Positions 17,485 to 27,654 of a stretch of DNA of 64,000 nucleotides are shown here, one piece after another. Source of the stretch: Thermoproteus uzoniensis 768-20 (GTDB lineage: Archaea > Thermoproteota > Thermoprotei > Thermoproteales > Thermoproteaceae); NCBI RefSeq assembly GCF_000193375.1, contig NC_015315.1:1372622-1436621 (forward strand), read 5' to 3'. Made by a program: the position numbers and the translations under genes. Under the pieces are notes generated by a model, which saw nothing but the letters and a program-made list of their open reading frames with translations, was not told where the DNA came from and did not search any database. Positions within the stretch are counted from its first letter, which is position 1. Each line of letters starts with the position of its first letter.

Positions 17485-20400
17485 ATGCATAACCCCAAGA
17501 CAACGGTATTCCTAATACTGGTAATCGGCCTAATAACAATAGGGATAGCCCACGCCCAAGGCTCGCAAGCGGGCGGCGGGCTCTACGCCCCCGGAGCGAC
17601 CATAACCTACAACATAACATGGCAGATAAACACGGAATGCCCGGCATGTCAAGCACTCTACGGGAAACACCCGTGGGCTCCAGCCGCCAACCTAACTAAC
17701 AGTTACTCCTGGGCCGCCGGCAAGCAGTTCACGCTGGTCATACGCGATCTGAATGAGACCACCTCCCTCACAAACATTGTCGTCAACGCCACGGCCAACA
17801 AGACGGGCTTCGTGACGTTCCAAGTCAAGGCCCCAGCCAGCCAAGTCAACATCTACACTAGGTGGGATATCGCTCTCCTAGTCAACTGGCACGGCTACTA
17901 CTTCCTGCTCTTCGAAGTCCCCAACTTCAAAGGCACATTCGCAGACTTAATGGGCAACTTCACGGGCCAATACTACACGATACTTCCTAACGGCACAGTC
18001 ATCAACAACTACTACTCGAGTTACCTTAACCTCACATTCCTTTGGCTGCACCAGTTCTATCTGGGCGTGTGGACCGCAGGCCAGCCCTACAACTTGACTC
18101 TGGTCGAGACGCTGTCAATAAACGGTACCCCTGTCTATACATGGACGTATAAGCCGCTGTCGAAACTGACAATACCTAACGGCACCGTCTTCGGGCCCAT
18201 TACTTACCTCGGCACTTACGTGACCTCGCTAGGCACGGCGGGCCAGAACGTAAGTAGCTATCTGTCGCCGTCCAGCGTCTCCTACACGTTCAAGGTGGTT
18301 ATGTCCATCTACAACCAGCAGACAGGGACGTACGTACAGCAGACATTGATAGAAAGCACTAACCACATCAACACATCGTATCCGGGCACGCCGCCAGCTC
18401 CGAACCAATTCTACGTCATCGCGACGTTGAACTACACAACTATGACCAACGCCTCCTCGGTCGACGCCACGTGCCAGCAGCTGGTCATATGGCCGTTGCC
18501 GCTCAGCACCTTGACTATCGGCATGCTCTACGACATAAAGGGCAACCCAATACTCAGCCCCGAGTACTTCACCTTTAAGATCCAGGAGAACATAGGCGGC
18601 TACCCGCTGACCATATCCCAGCAACAAGGCGGTTGGTCCACCGACATAACCGACGTCAGGTTCAGCTTCCTCCGCGCGCTCTGTGGCGGCGGGACCATAT
18701 CCAGCTTTTCTGACCTGGTCAACTGCTTCAACACCCTCACCCGCACGAAGCTGATAAATGCGGTCTATAGCATATACAAGCACCCGACCCTCGCCTGGAT
18801 AAGCGGCATCCGCATACTCACGGATCAGAGTGCTCAGCTGTCCTCGGTTAACCTCAGCCCCAGGCTGATAGTTGAATACTCATACCAAGCCATCCAGTAC
18901 ACTTCGTCCCAGCCGCAACCCACCAGCGGCTATATTGACGCCGTGGTTTTCCAAGCCCCGCTTAATGCAACCGGACTGGTTAATAAGACTGTTGACCTAA
19001 CAGTCGCTATACTGCCCGTGCAGATACCGCTGTGGTGGCGCAACGGCATGGCTCTGCCCAACGGTCAGCCCTTCAATAACCCCGCGTTGGCTCAAGGCCT
19101 CACCTTTGTGTTCCAGGGCACCACGGCGTATTTGAATGAGACCGGCCAATACGCAGTCGTGGCCGACCCGTGGAGCAGTAGCGCCACCGGCACCAACCAG
19201 TTCAACACATTATACCTGTGGGCTCTCCCGCCGTATGAGTACGTGCCCATAACTCCCGGCGTCTACGCCGATCTGCTCACTTTGTTCAACGCCAGCGGCT
19301 ATCTGCCCCTCCCGCCGCTGAACGCGATACTCGCTAAATCGGGCTCTACGTACTACATTAAGTACCTCAACTGGAGCCAAGCCGTTGCTCTAAGCAATCT
19401 CTTCAGCCAGTACGGCCTCTCCGTAGGCACGAACCAGTACACCTACAGCTTCAGAATATACGCCGGCTCTATACTGGTGGGCACTGCCAACGTCGTGGCG
19501 ACGTATCCGTTGGTGTACCCTAACGGCACCATGGTGGAAACCCAGAGCAACGTGGCCAATACGCTCTACGCCCAGTACGGCCCTAAGGCGTACCCAGACG
19601 CCTACACGGTACAGGCAGTCTACTACAACGCCACCGCCACCCCCGGCGTGTACGGCCTACAAGCCCAGAAGCTAGGGTTCTACAACCTCGAGCACGCTAT
19701 AAATATCGCGATCAACCTCAAGACGATGAACTTCCTGTTCAAGGACTTCTGCGGCAACGTGCCGTCTGTGGTCAACGGCACCATAAGCCTGACTGTCGTA
19801 TACGGCGGCCAGAACATAACTCTGTCCCAGCTGCCCGTGGCGGCCGAGGTCCCCGTCACCATACCCGCGGCGGTCGACCAGTGGGGCGCTCCGCTGACCA
19901 ATAAGGCGACTGCCTACGTTACGCTGAACTACTTCGGCTATAAGCTGTACGGCACCACCAACAACACGGCCTTGCCCACAAGCCCCGTGCCCATATCCGT
20001 GGCGCTGGCCAACGCCCCCTACTTCAAGCCCGTCGTGTATCTGCCCATAGCGCCGCAAGTCTTCCGCGTCATGGCCGCCGTCTGGACGGAGGAGGACCCA
20101 GTGGGCGGCCCCGCTAAGGAGGTGTATCTAGGCCCGCAGTACCCGTTGGTCGGCTTCGTGCTGGTGCCCACAAGCCTTGCGCCGGGCTATGTGGGTGTTA
20201 GGATGGGCGAGTCCATAAGCAACGCCTCGGGCTACGCCTACTTCGACGAGCTACCGCTGAACGTGACGTTCCGGATGACCGTCCGCACGATAATACCGCA
20301 GGTGGACATGTACTGGCCGTACACGGCGGCCCAGACGCTCTACGGCAACTCGTACGCCGACTACGCCCAGTGGCTGGGCCTCAACGCCACTAACTTCGTC

Positions 20401-23400
20401 TACACGTTGGGCACTAGAGATCGTATAGACGCCGGCATAGTCGCCAACAGCACCACCCTGAAGCTGACCACTTGGTGCGCCAAGCCGCAGACCTTTGAGG
20501 CTCAGGTGTACAACCCGGTGTTTAGGATATTCGACAAGACTGGCCAGCACCTGCTGTCCAGTCAGTTCATAGTGCCCGGCCCCTATCCCGGCGCTGCCCC
20601 GCCGATACTGGCCAACGTGACATTGGTGATAGCGGACGACCGCAGCCCGTACCTCTATGCATCTAGATGGTTCAACTTCACCGATGGGGACTTCAATGTC
20701 TTGACCGACTTCAGGCTTGTGGGCATGACCGGCATGCAGTCCATATGGCAGAGCATAGCCGCCAAGTATCTGAGCAAGGCGCAAGCCTTCGCCGGATGCA
20801 CCGCGCCGCCGACCGGCAACTTATCCGACGTGGCCAACGCCCTGGCGTATGCGGCTATGGCCAGCTGGCTCGCCAACTCCTCCACCAACCTCTACTCCGC
20901 AGTCTTTACGTTGTACTCTGCGCAACCCAACAACAGCAAGCTGTCCGTCTGCAGCCTGACGCCGACTACCGTCGGCACCTACGACATAGCCCACCTGTTC
21001 CTGCCCGGCATGAGGCTACACGTGAGGGTGTGGTATATGGGCTATTTGGTGTACGACGGTTATGTCACGCTAACCAAGCCCACCGTCGACATAAGGGCCA
21101 GCGTCGTGCCGCTTAACGTCACCGCCTTCACTAAGGACATGAGGTTGCCTGTCAACGCGTACATAGGCTTCACGCTGGCCAACGGCTACTTCGGCTTTGC
21201 GTTCAATAGCCCATACTCTGGCGTCAACTTCAGCGACACCTATATACTGTACTCGCTGGTCGAGCCGTACGGCTTCCAGCCTCTATGGTTGAGTTCTATA
21301 CTGACCAGCCTAACCGGCTACGGCACGCCTGCGCTGCACGATGACGCTGTCCAGTATAACTTCACTAGCAGATACGCCTACTACGGCGCTTATAAGACTG
21401 TCACCGCCGGCGCTGAGTTCGTCTACCTGCCCAACCTGTTCGTGTCGCGCAACCTGACCACGCCGGTATACCTCTACACTGTCAACGGCACCGGCTACGA
21501 GCACGCCGCCAGCTTCGACAGGTGGGTCAGCGTGAGCTACCCGCCGACTACCATACGCACTCACAACTACTTCGAGAGGAACACATTCCTAGATCTATTG
21601 ATGGGCGGCTATAATTTACCCGTGCCGGCGCCGTTCAGTAGCCCGTCGACCGGCGTGTACACGACCAGCTTCGCCATCTACATGTATAACCCGTACAACT
21701 CAACCAACCTACTCAACTATAAGACGTTGAGGCTGTATCTGCCTTGGGGCAACGGCACTAAGGCCATAGTGACCGTGAAGGCGGTCAACGCCAGTAACGG
21801 AGCCAGCTACACCGCTACGTTCAACCTATCGAACTACTCCAACTTGACGCAGAACTTGTTGGCGTACGACATAATTCTGCGCAACATAGCGCTGAACCTA
21901 GTGCCCGGAAACGCCACGGCCGAGATAGTATTCACCATCACCGTTAACTACACCGCCGGGCCTACCACCTCGCTGTACAGCGTTCCGACAGCCACGCTGA
22001 TAAACGGCCTCTACGCCTATGCGGCGTACGACAACACCACGGTGGCGACCGCCGCCGGCGCTAACGTCACTCTGCATTTCATAAACGTCATGTTGCCTGC
22101 CGACTCCAAGTACATACAGTGGGGCGGATTCGGCGCGCCCGTCACCTACATAGTGCCCGCTGGCCAGATTGCCCTGCTTCCCGAATACGCCGACGATGCG
22201 TACGTGTCGCTTGCCGGCTCCTACATAGCCAGGATATGGATAATAGCCGCCGGCTCTAAGGAGGCTCTCTGCACCTCCGGTCCCAACGTGCTGGGTCCGC
22301 TGACCGACAGCAAGGGCGCCTACATCACTGGCTACGACTTCTTCGGCAAGCGGTACCTCGTGGTGAACTACATACCCGCCTCGACTCCCGCCACCAAGTC
22401 GTCGGTGCCCGTCTACACCAACACCTACCTAGACGAGTTCTACGACGGCTCTGGCATGGTCGCCGGCCTCGGGTTCCCGATAGGCGGAACCAGCGCCTTC
22501 GCCATAGGCGCCTACCTCGGCAAGCCCGTCTGGGATGTCAGTGCGCTGTATGCCATGGGCGTGACCAGCCTGCAGTTGCCCACCACCGCGCTGGACTACC
22601 TGACTGTGTACAACAACGCCTCCTTCCCGATACTGGTATCCGGAGTGACCGTGTCGTGCGGCGGCTCCAGCTACACGATACCCATCAACGCCTCCACCGG
22701 CTACGTCTATGTGAATGTGTCCCAGCAGAAGTCGATACCGCTGAACGGCTACGGCTTCGGCAGATCCTACGCCGTGAACGCCTCGGGCCTCTGGAGCCTC
22801 GACGTCTACGCTCCGCAGTATGAGTACTCCGTCAAGGCCTACTACGGCGGCGTCGTCGACACGCTCAAGCACTTCATAAACGACATACCGATACAGGCGA
22901 ACAGGACTCTGTCGCCCACCATAAAGGCCGAGCTGATGAATGCCTACCAGCTCGCCCAGCAGGCGTTGAACAACTACACGTTGCTGGTGAAGCTGTTCAA
23001 CCTACAGCCGCTGAGCTCTACTTCCTACCCAGAAAAAGTGCTCTATGCCAGCTATGCCGATAGACCCAGGAACGGTTGGCAGTACACCTTCAATGTGGTG
23101 AGCGAGTCCGCGAAATACTGCACCGGATCGGTTGTCTACTACATAGCTAAATTGTTCAACGGCCTCTTCGCGATAGCTACCAACGTCTACAATGGTTCCG
23201 CCGTGATCTACTACGATAATAAATATGTTGTATTGCCTGTCAATAGCACCGTCTTGGCACAGCCACCTTCCGTGACCGTCCTGAATATAACCTATCTCAG
23301 TAGCGGCACGGTCGTCGTCTATCTATCTAACAGCACCACGCTGATCTACAACAACGTGTCCAAGGTCATATGGCCCGCCTACTTTGTCGAGGTTATATGG

Positions 23401-25656
23401 CCCCTTAACCTCGCCGGTAACTACTACCTAGCGGTCAGCTATAACTCAATAAGCATCCCCATCTGTAATTATAAGACTTCCACGACCGAGTGGACGGCCG
23501 GCACTTGGGGCACGTTGACCACCAACTCCAGCGACTACGACTTCAAGTACTTCTTCAACTTCCCCGAGCTACCGCTGAAGTACATACTGGACTGGAACGC
23601 CAGGCCGCTTGCTAACCAGACCGTGGTGCTGTTCGACAGGGCGACGCACCAGGTGTACGCAGTGATATTCACCACCAACACCGGCCAGCTGTTCTACGAC
23701 CTGCCCAACATCGGCGCCATGGGTCTGAGCAACGACATCTACGTGAGCTGGTTCGACGGCTATCCGTTGATGGTGCTGACCGGCGATCCGGCCTACCTAG
23801 TGTGGGTCTACCAGCAGGACGTAGGCAACGACGTGTACCAGCTGGGCAACGCCGCCACGTCGGCTGAGATAAGGACCTACGTGTATCCCGCTACGCTGAC
23901 CGTCAATGGCCCCAACGGCCAGCCGCTCGCTGGCGTGGTCGTGCAGGTGTTCGACGACGCTACTAAGGGCGCCATGTTCTACTTCATGAACACCACCAGT
24001 AGCGCCGGCTCCGTGACTGTCTACGACAAGCTGGTGTCCAGCTATCCGGGCGGCTTCCTGTCCCAGCTACCGTCGACGAACTTCGACTACAACATACTGT
24101 ATCCGTACAGCTCCGGCACCGCCGCCGCTCCCGCCGACGGCGCTGTCTGGGTCCCCGTAGCCACCGGCACCTTCTCGATACAGCGCGGCGCCACCGTGCC
24201 CAGTAGCGGCTACTCCATAACCTCCACCGTGACCTTCGCCACGCAGATACCGCTGTCCCAGCCCGTCGGCGTCAGCGGCACCTTCTACATGCAGACTCCC
24301 AGCGGCACTGTAGCCATACCGTTCAAGACAGTGACCGTATCCGGTACATCCTACATAGTGCCGTCTCAGCCTATACCCACCAGCGTGAGCTACCCGCTAC
24401 AGATGGAGATAGACACAGTGACAGTCAACGGAGTTCCGATAAAGCTCGCGACGCCGTTCAAGACAACGCTGACCACCACGTCTCTGCCGAGCTCTTTCGA
24501 CCTTGCATCACTCGGCCTGCTGGCGCAGGTCACTGTGCAGGCCCAGGACGGCTTCGGGAAGCTTAGGACCGACTGGCCGATCACCGTCTCGCTGAACGGC
24601 CAGACCGTGGCGACCGGCAACGGTGTTGTGACTGCCTACCTACCGTTGAGCCAGTACGCCGGCGCCTACAACGTGACCGTGGCTACTACGGTCAAGACTC
24701 CCAGCGGCTCAGTCGTGGTCAACACCACTACGCTGACCGTCAGCGGGCCGACCACCTACGTAGTCAGCGTGCCGTCCGGCGTGATATCTGCTAGCGTAGT
24801 CGACGCCTTCGGCACCGCCCTCAGTAGCTCGCCTGTGCAGATAACCAACGTCGCTACCGGCACCGGCTCCGTTACCGCCGAGGTGCTAGCCGGCACCTAC
24901 ACCGTATCCGCCCAGGCCTTCGGCTACACGTGGAGCAAGACGGTCACCGTCTCTAGAGGACAGACCGCGACCGTGCAGATAGTGGTGCCCACCGCCAAGA
25001 TCTCCGCCAGCGTAGTCGACCAGGCCATGGGCTCCGTCGGCCAGTGGCCCATACAGATAATAGGCCCCAGCGGCTCCGCGGTGGCCTCCGGCACCGGCTC
25101 AGTGACTGCCGAGGTCCTTGCCCAGGACAACACCGGCGCGCCGCTCCAGTACAACGTAGTGGCCGTGACGCCGTTCGGCACCTACTCCACCGGCTCGTTC
25201 ACGCTGTCGCCTGGTCAGACCGCCACCAAGACCATAACCGTCCCGACCGCTGTGCTGCAGATATCCGCCGTCGACGACAACGGCTATCCCATCAACAACA
25301 TGGTGTCGCAGGTAGACGTCTACTTCGCCAACGGCACTCTGTACAAGAGCTTCTCGTCCGCCCCTGTCAGCGTCGAGGTGTTGGCCGGCCAGCAGTACAC
25401 CATCAAGGTCACCGCCCAGCAGAACCACGTCGGCACTGCCCAGATAACTCCGCCCGCCGGCCAGACCGTCGCCATACGCGTCACTGTGCCCGGCACCGCC
25501 GGCATAACCATAGGCGGAGTTAGGATACCGATATCCGAGCTGGTGCTGTGGATAGTGCTGGTGATAGTCATAGTAATAATCGTCGCGATATTGCTAATGG
25601 AGTACAGCAACTGGAGGAGAAGGCGCTTGATGCAGATATTGGCCCCGCCGAAGTAG
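17485..25656 (+). CDS. Giant surface protein, probable S-layer protein with C-terminal membrane anchor
   Basis: A single open frame of 2,723 codons. Residues 1-24 are a signal peptide (hydrophobic VFLILVIGLITIGIAHA, cleavage near AQG). The exported part is rich in Thr, Ser, Asn, Tyr and Gly with dozens of N-x-S/T sequons. From about residue 2345 to 2670 there are four beta-sandwich repeats. A single membrane helix at about 2686-2705 (LVLWIVLVIVIVIIVAILL) is followed by a basic tail with RRRR, placing the C-terminus inside. Size, export signal, C-terminal anchor and strong promoter fit a stalked S-layer protein. I do not recognise a family for residues 25-2300, and a giant adhesin is the alternative. 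Confidence 0.8.
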   Translation: MHNPKTTVFLILVIGLITIGIAHAQGSQAGGGLYAPGATITYNITWQINTECPACQALYGKHPWAPAANLTNSYSWAAGKQFTLVIRDLNETTSLTNIVVNATANKTGFVTFQVKAPASQVNIYTRWDIALLVNWHGYYFLLFEVPNFKGTFADLMGNFTGQYYTILPNGTVINNYYSSYLNLTFLWLHQFYLGVWTAGQPYNLTLVETLSINGTPVYTWTYKPLSKLTIPNGTVFGPITYLGTYVTSLGTAGQNVSSYLSPSSVSYTFKVVMSIYNQQTGTYVQQTLIESTNHINTSYPGTPPAPNQFYVIATLNYTTMTNASSVDATCQQLVIWPLPLSTLTIGMLYDIKGNPILSPEYFTFKIQENIGGYPLTISQQQGGWSTDITDVRFSFLRALCGGGTISSFSDLVNCFNTLTRTKLINAVYSIYKHPTLAWISGIRILTDQSAQLSSVNLSPRLIVEYSYQAIQYTSSQPQPTSGYIDAVVFQAPLNATGLVNKTVDLTVAILPVQIPLWWRNGMALPNGQPFNNPALAQGLTFVFQGTTAYLNETGQYAVVADPWSSSATGTNQFNTLYLWALPPYEYVPITPGVYADLLTLFNASGYLPLPPLNAILAKSGSTYYIKYLNWSQAVALSNLFSQYGLSVGTNQYTYSFRIYAGSILVGTANVVATYPLVYPNGTMVETQSNVANTLYAQYGPKAYPDAYTVQAVYYNATATPGVYGLQAQKLGFYNLEHAINIAINLKTMNFLFKDFCGNVPSVVNGTISLTVVYGGQNITLSQLPVAAEVPVTIPAAVDQWGAPLTNKATAYVTLNYFGYKLYGTTNNTALPTSPVPISVALANAPYFKPVVYLPIAPQVFRVMAAVWTEEDPVGGPAKEVYLGPQYPLVGFVLVPTSLAPGYVGVRMGESISNASGYAYFDELPLNVTFRMTVRTIIPQVDMYWPYTAAQTLYGNSYADYAQWLGLNATNFVYTLGTRDRIDAGIVANSTTLKLTTWCAKPQTFEAQVYNPVFRIFDKTGQHLLSSQFIVPGPYPGAAPPILANVTLVIADDRSPYLYASRWFNFTDGDFNVLTDFRLVGMTGMQSIWQSIAAKYLSKAQAFAGCTAPPTGNLSDVANALAYAAMASWLANSSTNLYSAVFTLYSAQPNNSKLSVCSLTPTTVGTYDIAHLFLPGMRLHVRVWYMGYLVYDGYVTLTKPTVDIRASVVPLNVTAFTKDMRLPVNAYIGFTLANGYFGFAFNSPYSGVNFSDTYILYSLVEPYGFQPLWLSSILTSLTGYGTPALHDDAVQYNFTSRYAYYGAYKTVTAGAEFVYLPNLFVSRNLTTPVYLYTVNGTGYEHAASFDRWVSVSYPPTTIRTHNYFERNTFLDLLMGGYNLPVPAPFSSPSTGVYTTSFAIYMYNPYNSTNLLNYKTLRLYLPWGNGTKAIVTVKAVNASNGASYTATFNLSNYSNLTQNLLAYDIILRNIALNLVPGNATAEIVFTITVNYTAGPTTSLYSVPTATLINGLYAYAAYDNTTVATAAGANVTLHFINVMLPADSKYIQWGGFGAPVTYIVPAGQIALLPEYADDAYVSLAGSYIARIWIIAAGSKEALCTSGPNVLGPLTDSKGAYITGYDFFGKRYLVVNYIPASTPATKSSVPVYTNTYLDEFYDGSGMVAGLGFPIGGTSAFAIGAYLGKPVWDVSALYAMGVTSLQLPTTALDYLTVYNNASFPILVSGVTVSCGGSSYTIPINASTGYVYVNVSQQKSIPLNGYGFGRSYAVNASGLWSLDVYAPQYEYSVKAYYGGVVDTLKHFINDIPIQANRTLSPTIKAELMNAYQLAQQALNNYTLLVKLFNLQPLSSTSYPEKVLYASYADRPRNGWQYTFNVVSESAKYCTGSVVYYIAKLFNGLFAIATNVYNGSAVIYYDNKYVVLPVNSTVLAQPPSVTVLNITYLSSGTVVVYLSNSTTLIYNNVSKVIWPAYFVEVIWPLNLAGNYYLAVSYNSISIPICNYKTSTTEWTAGTWGTLTTNSSDYDFKYFFNFPELPLKYILDWNARPLANQTVVLFDRATHQVYAVIFTTNTGQLFYDLPNIGAMGLSNDIYVSWFDGYPLMVLTGDPAYLVWVYQQDVGNDVYQLGNAATSAEIRTYVYPATLTVNGPNGQPLAGVVVQVFDDATKGAMFYFMNTTSSAGSVTVYDKLVSSYPGGFLSQLPSTNFDYNILYPYSSGTAAAPADGAVWVPVATGTFSIQRGATVPSSGYSITSTVTFATQIPLSQPVGVSGTFYMQTPSGTVAIPFKTVTVSGTSYIVPSQPIPTSVSYPLQMEIDTVTVNGVPIKLATPFKTTLTTTSLPSSFDLASLGLLAQVTVQAQDGFGKLRTDWPITVSLNGQTVATGNGVVTAYLPLSQYAGAYNVTVATTVKTPSGSVVVNTTTLTVSGPTTYVVSVPSGVISASVVDAFGTALSSSPVQITNVATGTGSVTAEVLAGTYTVSAQAFGYTWSKTVTVSRGQTATVQIVVPTAKISASVVDQAMGSVGQWPIQIIGPSGSAVASGTGSVTAEVLAQDNTGAPLQYNVVAVTPFGTYSTGSFTLSPGQTATKTITVPTAVLQISAVDDNGYPINNMVSQVDVYFANGTLYKSFSSAPVSVEVLAGQQYTIKVTAQQNHVGTAQITPPAGQTVAIRVTVPGTAGITIGGVRIPISELVLWIVLVIVIVIIVAILLMEYSNWRRRRLMQILAPPK
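24520..25485 (+). repeat. Tandem beta-sandwich repeats in the surface protein
   Basis: Within the giant gene, units of about 75-90 residues recur. Each starts with a strand such as ISASVVDAFG, ISASVVDQAMG or LQISAVDDNGYP, contains GTGSVTAEVLA or PVSVEVLA, and closes with ITVPTA or IVVPTA. The DNA of the second and third units is also similar, for example the stretches near 24855 and 25088 coding for GTGSVTAEVLA. They resemble carboxypeptidase-regulatory or Big-type domains and would form a stalk just outside the membrane helix. Confidence 0.6.
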
Positions 25657-25701
25657 GCGTAATACCCAGCCACCTTTTTAAAACCCTCCCCTTTTTCTTA
25701 T

Positions 25702-26307
25702 ATGCTTTCTCTAGAGGAGGGAGCCCGCCTCATCTCACACATACGCTCCTCCATGCAACGGAAGATCAAGGGGCTTCCCCTCAAGACGTCGGACGAGGTC
25801 CTCTCCAGGTATAGACTCGGCGTCTTCGTGACGGTCGAGTTCTTAGTCCGCTCCAACGGCTGGGAGCGGCGCGAGGTCCGCGGCTCTCTCGGCGTCGTCC
25901 AGCCGGTCAAGGATCTGGCCCACGACTCGGCCAAGATAGCCGGGAAGCTGGTGCTCCAGATACCCCGCTTCTCAGAGATGGAGCTACGCAGGGCCGTGAT
26001 AGAGGCCACCCTTGTTGACGGGCTCCGGGAGGCCTCCCTCGAGTCCCTCACGTCCTTGAGGTGGGGCATAGAGGGCGTCTACGTCCCTCCCAACTTCGTC
26101 GTCCTCCCGCAGACAATGCTGGAGCGCAGGATATTGGGCGACGCCCTCCCGAGATACGTCATGAGCAACGTGGGCGTTCCGGAGAAGATTTACGTGTTCT
26201 CAACGCAGATATTCTACGAGCTTAGGCCCGAGGGGCAAGTCATCGAGAGGGAGCTCTGGCGCTCTCGTCTGATCCAGCAAACGCTAGGCTTAAATAGAGG
26301 CGCGTAG
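25702..26307 (+). CDS. AMMECR1-domain protein (AmmeMemoRadiSam system protein A type)
   Basis: A 201-residue AMMECR1-like protein. The family signature LRGCIGxxxP appears here as [22 protein letters not shown], with the usual central Cys replaced by Ser; a later segment is [25 protein letters not shown]1 proteins have unknown biochemistry and co-occur with MEMO, which is encoded at 6640. ATG 25702 follows a TTTTTAAAAC element by about 26 nt, giving an independent promoter after the surface-protein gene. Confidence 0.8.
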   Translation: MLSLEEGARLISHIRSSMQRKIKGLPLKTSDEVLSRYRLGVFVTVEFLVRSNGWERREVRGSLGVVQPVKDLAHDSAKIAGKLVLQIPRFSEMELRRAVIEATLVDGLREASLESLTSLRWGIEGVYVPPNFVVLPQTMLERRILGDALPRYVMSNVGVPEKIYVFSTQIFYELRPEGQVIERELWRSRLIQQTLGLNRGA

Positions 26308-26315
26308 TTGAAAAC

Positions 26316-27134
26316 GTGTACGTAGAGTTGTTCGTCATATCGGGGAAGAGCCAGGAGCTCGAGGAGTCTCTCAAGAAGGCCATCGAGGAGATTAGGTCGA
26401 AGGTGGAGAGGAGGGATCGGGTCAGGCTCGCCACGGTCAAGATAAGGCAAGACGCGGCGGATCAAGTGGTCAAGATGCTGGATCAGCCAGTCGAGAGAGT
26501 GCCGCCGCACTTCCGCTCTCTCGTCTCTATACTCAAGAGGTACAACATAACGGCCTTCCCCGCAGTCGTCATAGACGGCCAGAAAATACTGGAGGGGACC
26601 GAGGACGTGTCGAAGGCCCTAAACGCAGTCTACAAGAAGGCCGGCGAGGAGTTCGGCATACAGCTAGGCCCACAGGCGGCCCCTCCGCCTCCGCCGCCCC
26701 CATCGCCACCTCCGCCGCCTGCGCCCTCGGCTCCTACCCAGCCCGTACAGCCCGTCGTGGCGCCGCCTCCTCAACCGCCGCCGGTCTCCGAGATAAAGCC
26801 GTTGGAGGAGGCCCTGAAACAAACACAACAGCCTCCGCCGCCTCCCTCGGCTCCAGTTGCTCAGTTGCCTCCACAACCTGTGCAGTTGCCGCCTCCTCCC
26901 CAGCCTCCTCCCGCCCCACAACCCGTGCAACCGCCGCCGCAAGCGCCTCCTCCGCCCGTTTTGCCGCCGCCTCCGAGGCCCGCCGCTTTGAAGGTGTCCG
27001 TCCGCATAATGCCCGGCCGTCCGGACGACTGCAGGGAGTGCGCGTACTACGGCGAGGCCACGTCGCGTTGCTACCTCTTCAGCGTAGCCGTGTCCGATCC
27101 CGCGAGGCCTCCGTGCAAGAATGTTGGAGGTTGA
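26316..27134 (+). CDS. Thioredoxin-fold protein with long Pro-rich linker and C-terminal cysteine motif
   Basis: A 272-residue protein from GTG 26316, about 24 nt after CTTAAATA. Residues 1-110 look like a thioredoxin fold (LFVISGKS, then YNITAFPAVVIDGQKILEG with the cis-Pro), but there is no CxxC, so redox activity is unlikely. Residues 120-228 are almost entirely Pro with Ala, Gln and Val. The C-terminal 40 residues have C-x2-C-x7-C-x14-C (CREC through PPCK), a possible metal or Fe-S site. No signal peptide is evident. The next gene starts 14 nt before its stop. The function is unknown. Confidence 0.75.
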   Translation: MYVELFVISGKSQELEESLKKAIEEIRSKVERRDRVRLATVKIRQDAADQVVKMLDQPVERVPPHFRSLVSILKRYNITAFPAVVIDGQKILEGTEDVSKALNAVYKKAGEEFGIQLGPQAAPPPPPPPSPPPPPAPSAPTQPVQPVVAPPPQPPPVSEIKPLEEALKQTQQPPPPPSAPVAQLPPQPVQLPPPPQPPPAPQPVQPPPQAPPPPVLPPPPRPAALKVSVRIMPGRPDDCRECAYYGEATSRCYLFSVAVSDPARPPCKNVGG

Positions 27135-27651
27135 GCAGAAGTACCGCGCCGACCTCGGCAAGGTCAGGGAGGAGCTTTTAAAGCTCGGCGCCTCTCTCGT
27201 AGAGGCCAAGGAGGAGGTCGACGTCTATTTCCAGCATCCCTGTAGGGATTTCGCCGAGACCGACGAGGCGCTTAGGGTGAGGCGCTCCGGCTCCGACGTG
27301 GAGGTGTCATACAAGGGCCCCCGCATGCGGTCTAACGCCAAGGCGCGGCTGGAGCTGACGGCCTCGGCCGAGGGCGACGTGGAGGCCGTGCTGGAGGCCC
27401 TCGGGTTTAAGAAAGTGGCGGTCATAAAGAAGAGGCGCGAGTACTACTCCTACGGCCCCCTCACGGTATCTCTAGACGACGTGGAGGGGCTCGGCCAGTT
27501 CGTGGAGATAGAGGCCGTCGCCTCCTCCGAGAGGTCTGTGGGGGAAGCCGAGGCGGAGATATCCGCTCTAGCCGAGAGGCTGGGCTTGAGGGAGAGGGTC
27601 GACGCCACGTATCTGGAGCTGTACCTAAGTATTTTTAAGGGAGGAGTATAG
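27121..27651 (+). CDS. CYTH-domain protein (class IV adenylate cyclase/ThTPase-like)
   Basis: A 176-residue CYTH protein, a triphosphate-tunnel fold binding nucleotide or polyphosphate with divalent metal. The hallmark ExExK is at 3-7 (EVEQK); further tunnel residues are in LRVRRSG, VEVSYKGPR, ARLE, KKRREYY, SLDDVEGLGQFVEIE. In archaea the members are annotated as CyaB or thiamine-triphosphatase-like; the actual substrate cannot be told from sequence. ATG 27121 lies inside the end of the previous gene, and the DNA ligase gene follows after 3 nt. Confidence 0.9.
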   Translation: MLEVEQKYRADLGKVREELLKLGASLVEAKEEVDVYFQHPCRDFAETDEALRVRRSGSDVEVSYKGPRMRSNAKARLELTASAEGDVEAVLEALGFKKVAVIKKRREYYSYGPLTVSLDDVEGLGQFVEIEAVASSERSVGEAEAEISALAERLGLRERVDATYLELYLSIFKGGV

Positions 27652-27654
27652 TAC

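Noticed and set aside
18229-25428. Several reverse-strand ORFs of 70-185 codons inside the giant surface gene.
   Set aside because: They mirror the biased GC-rich codons of the sense gene and have no promoters or family features.
26664-27209. Long Arg/Gly-rich reverse-strand ORF.
   Set aside because: It is the shadow of the Pro-rich segment of the gene at 26316.
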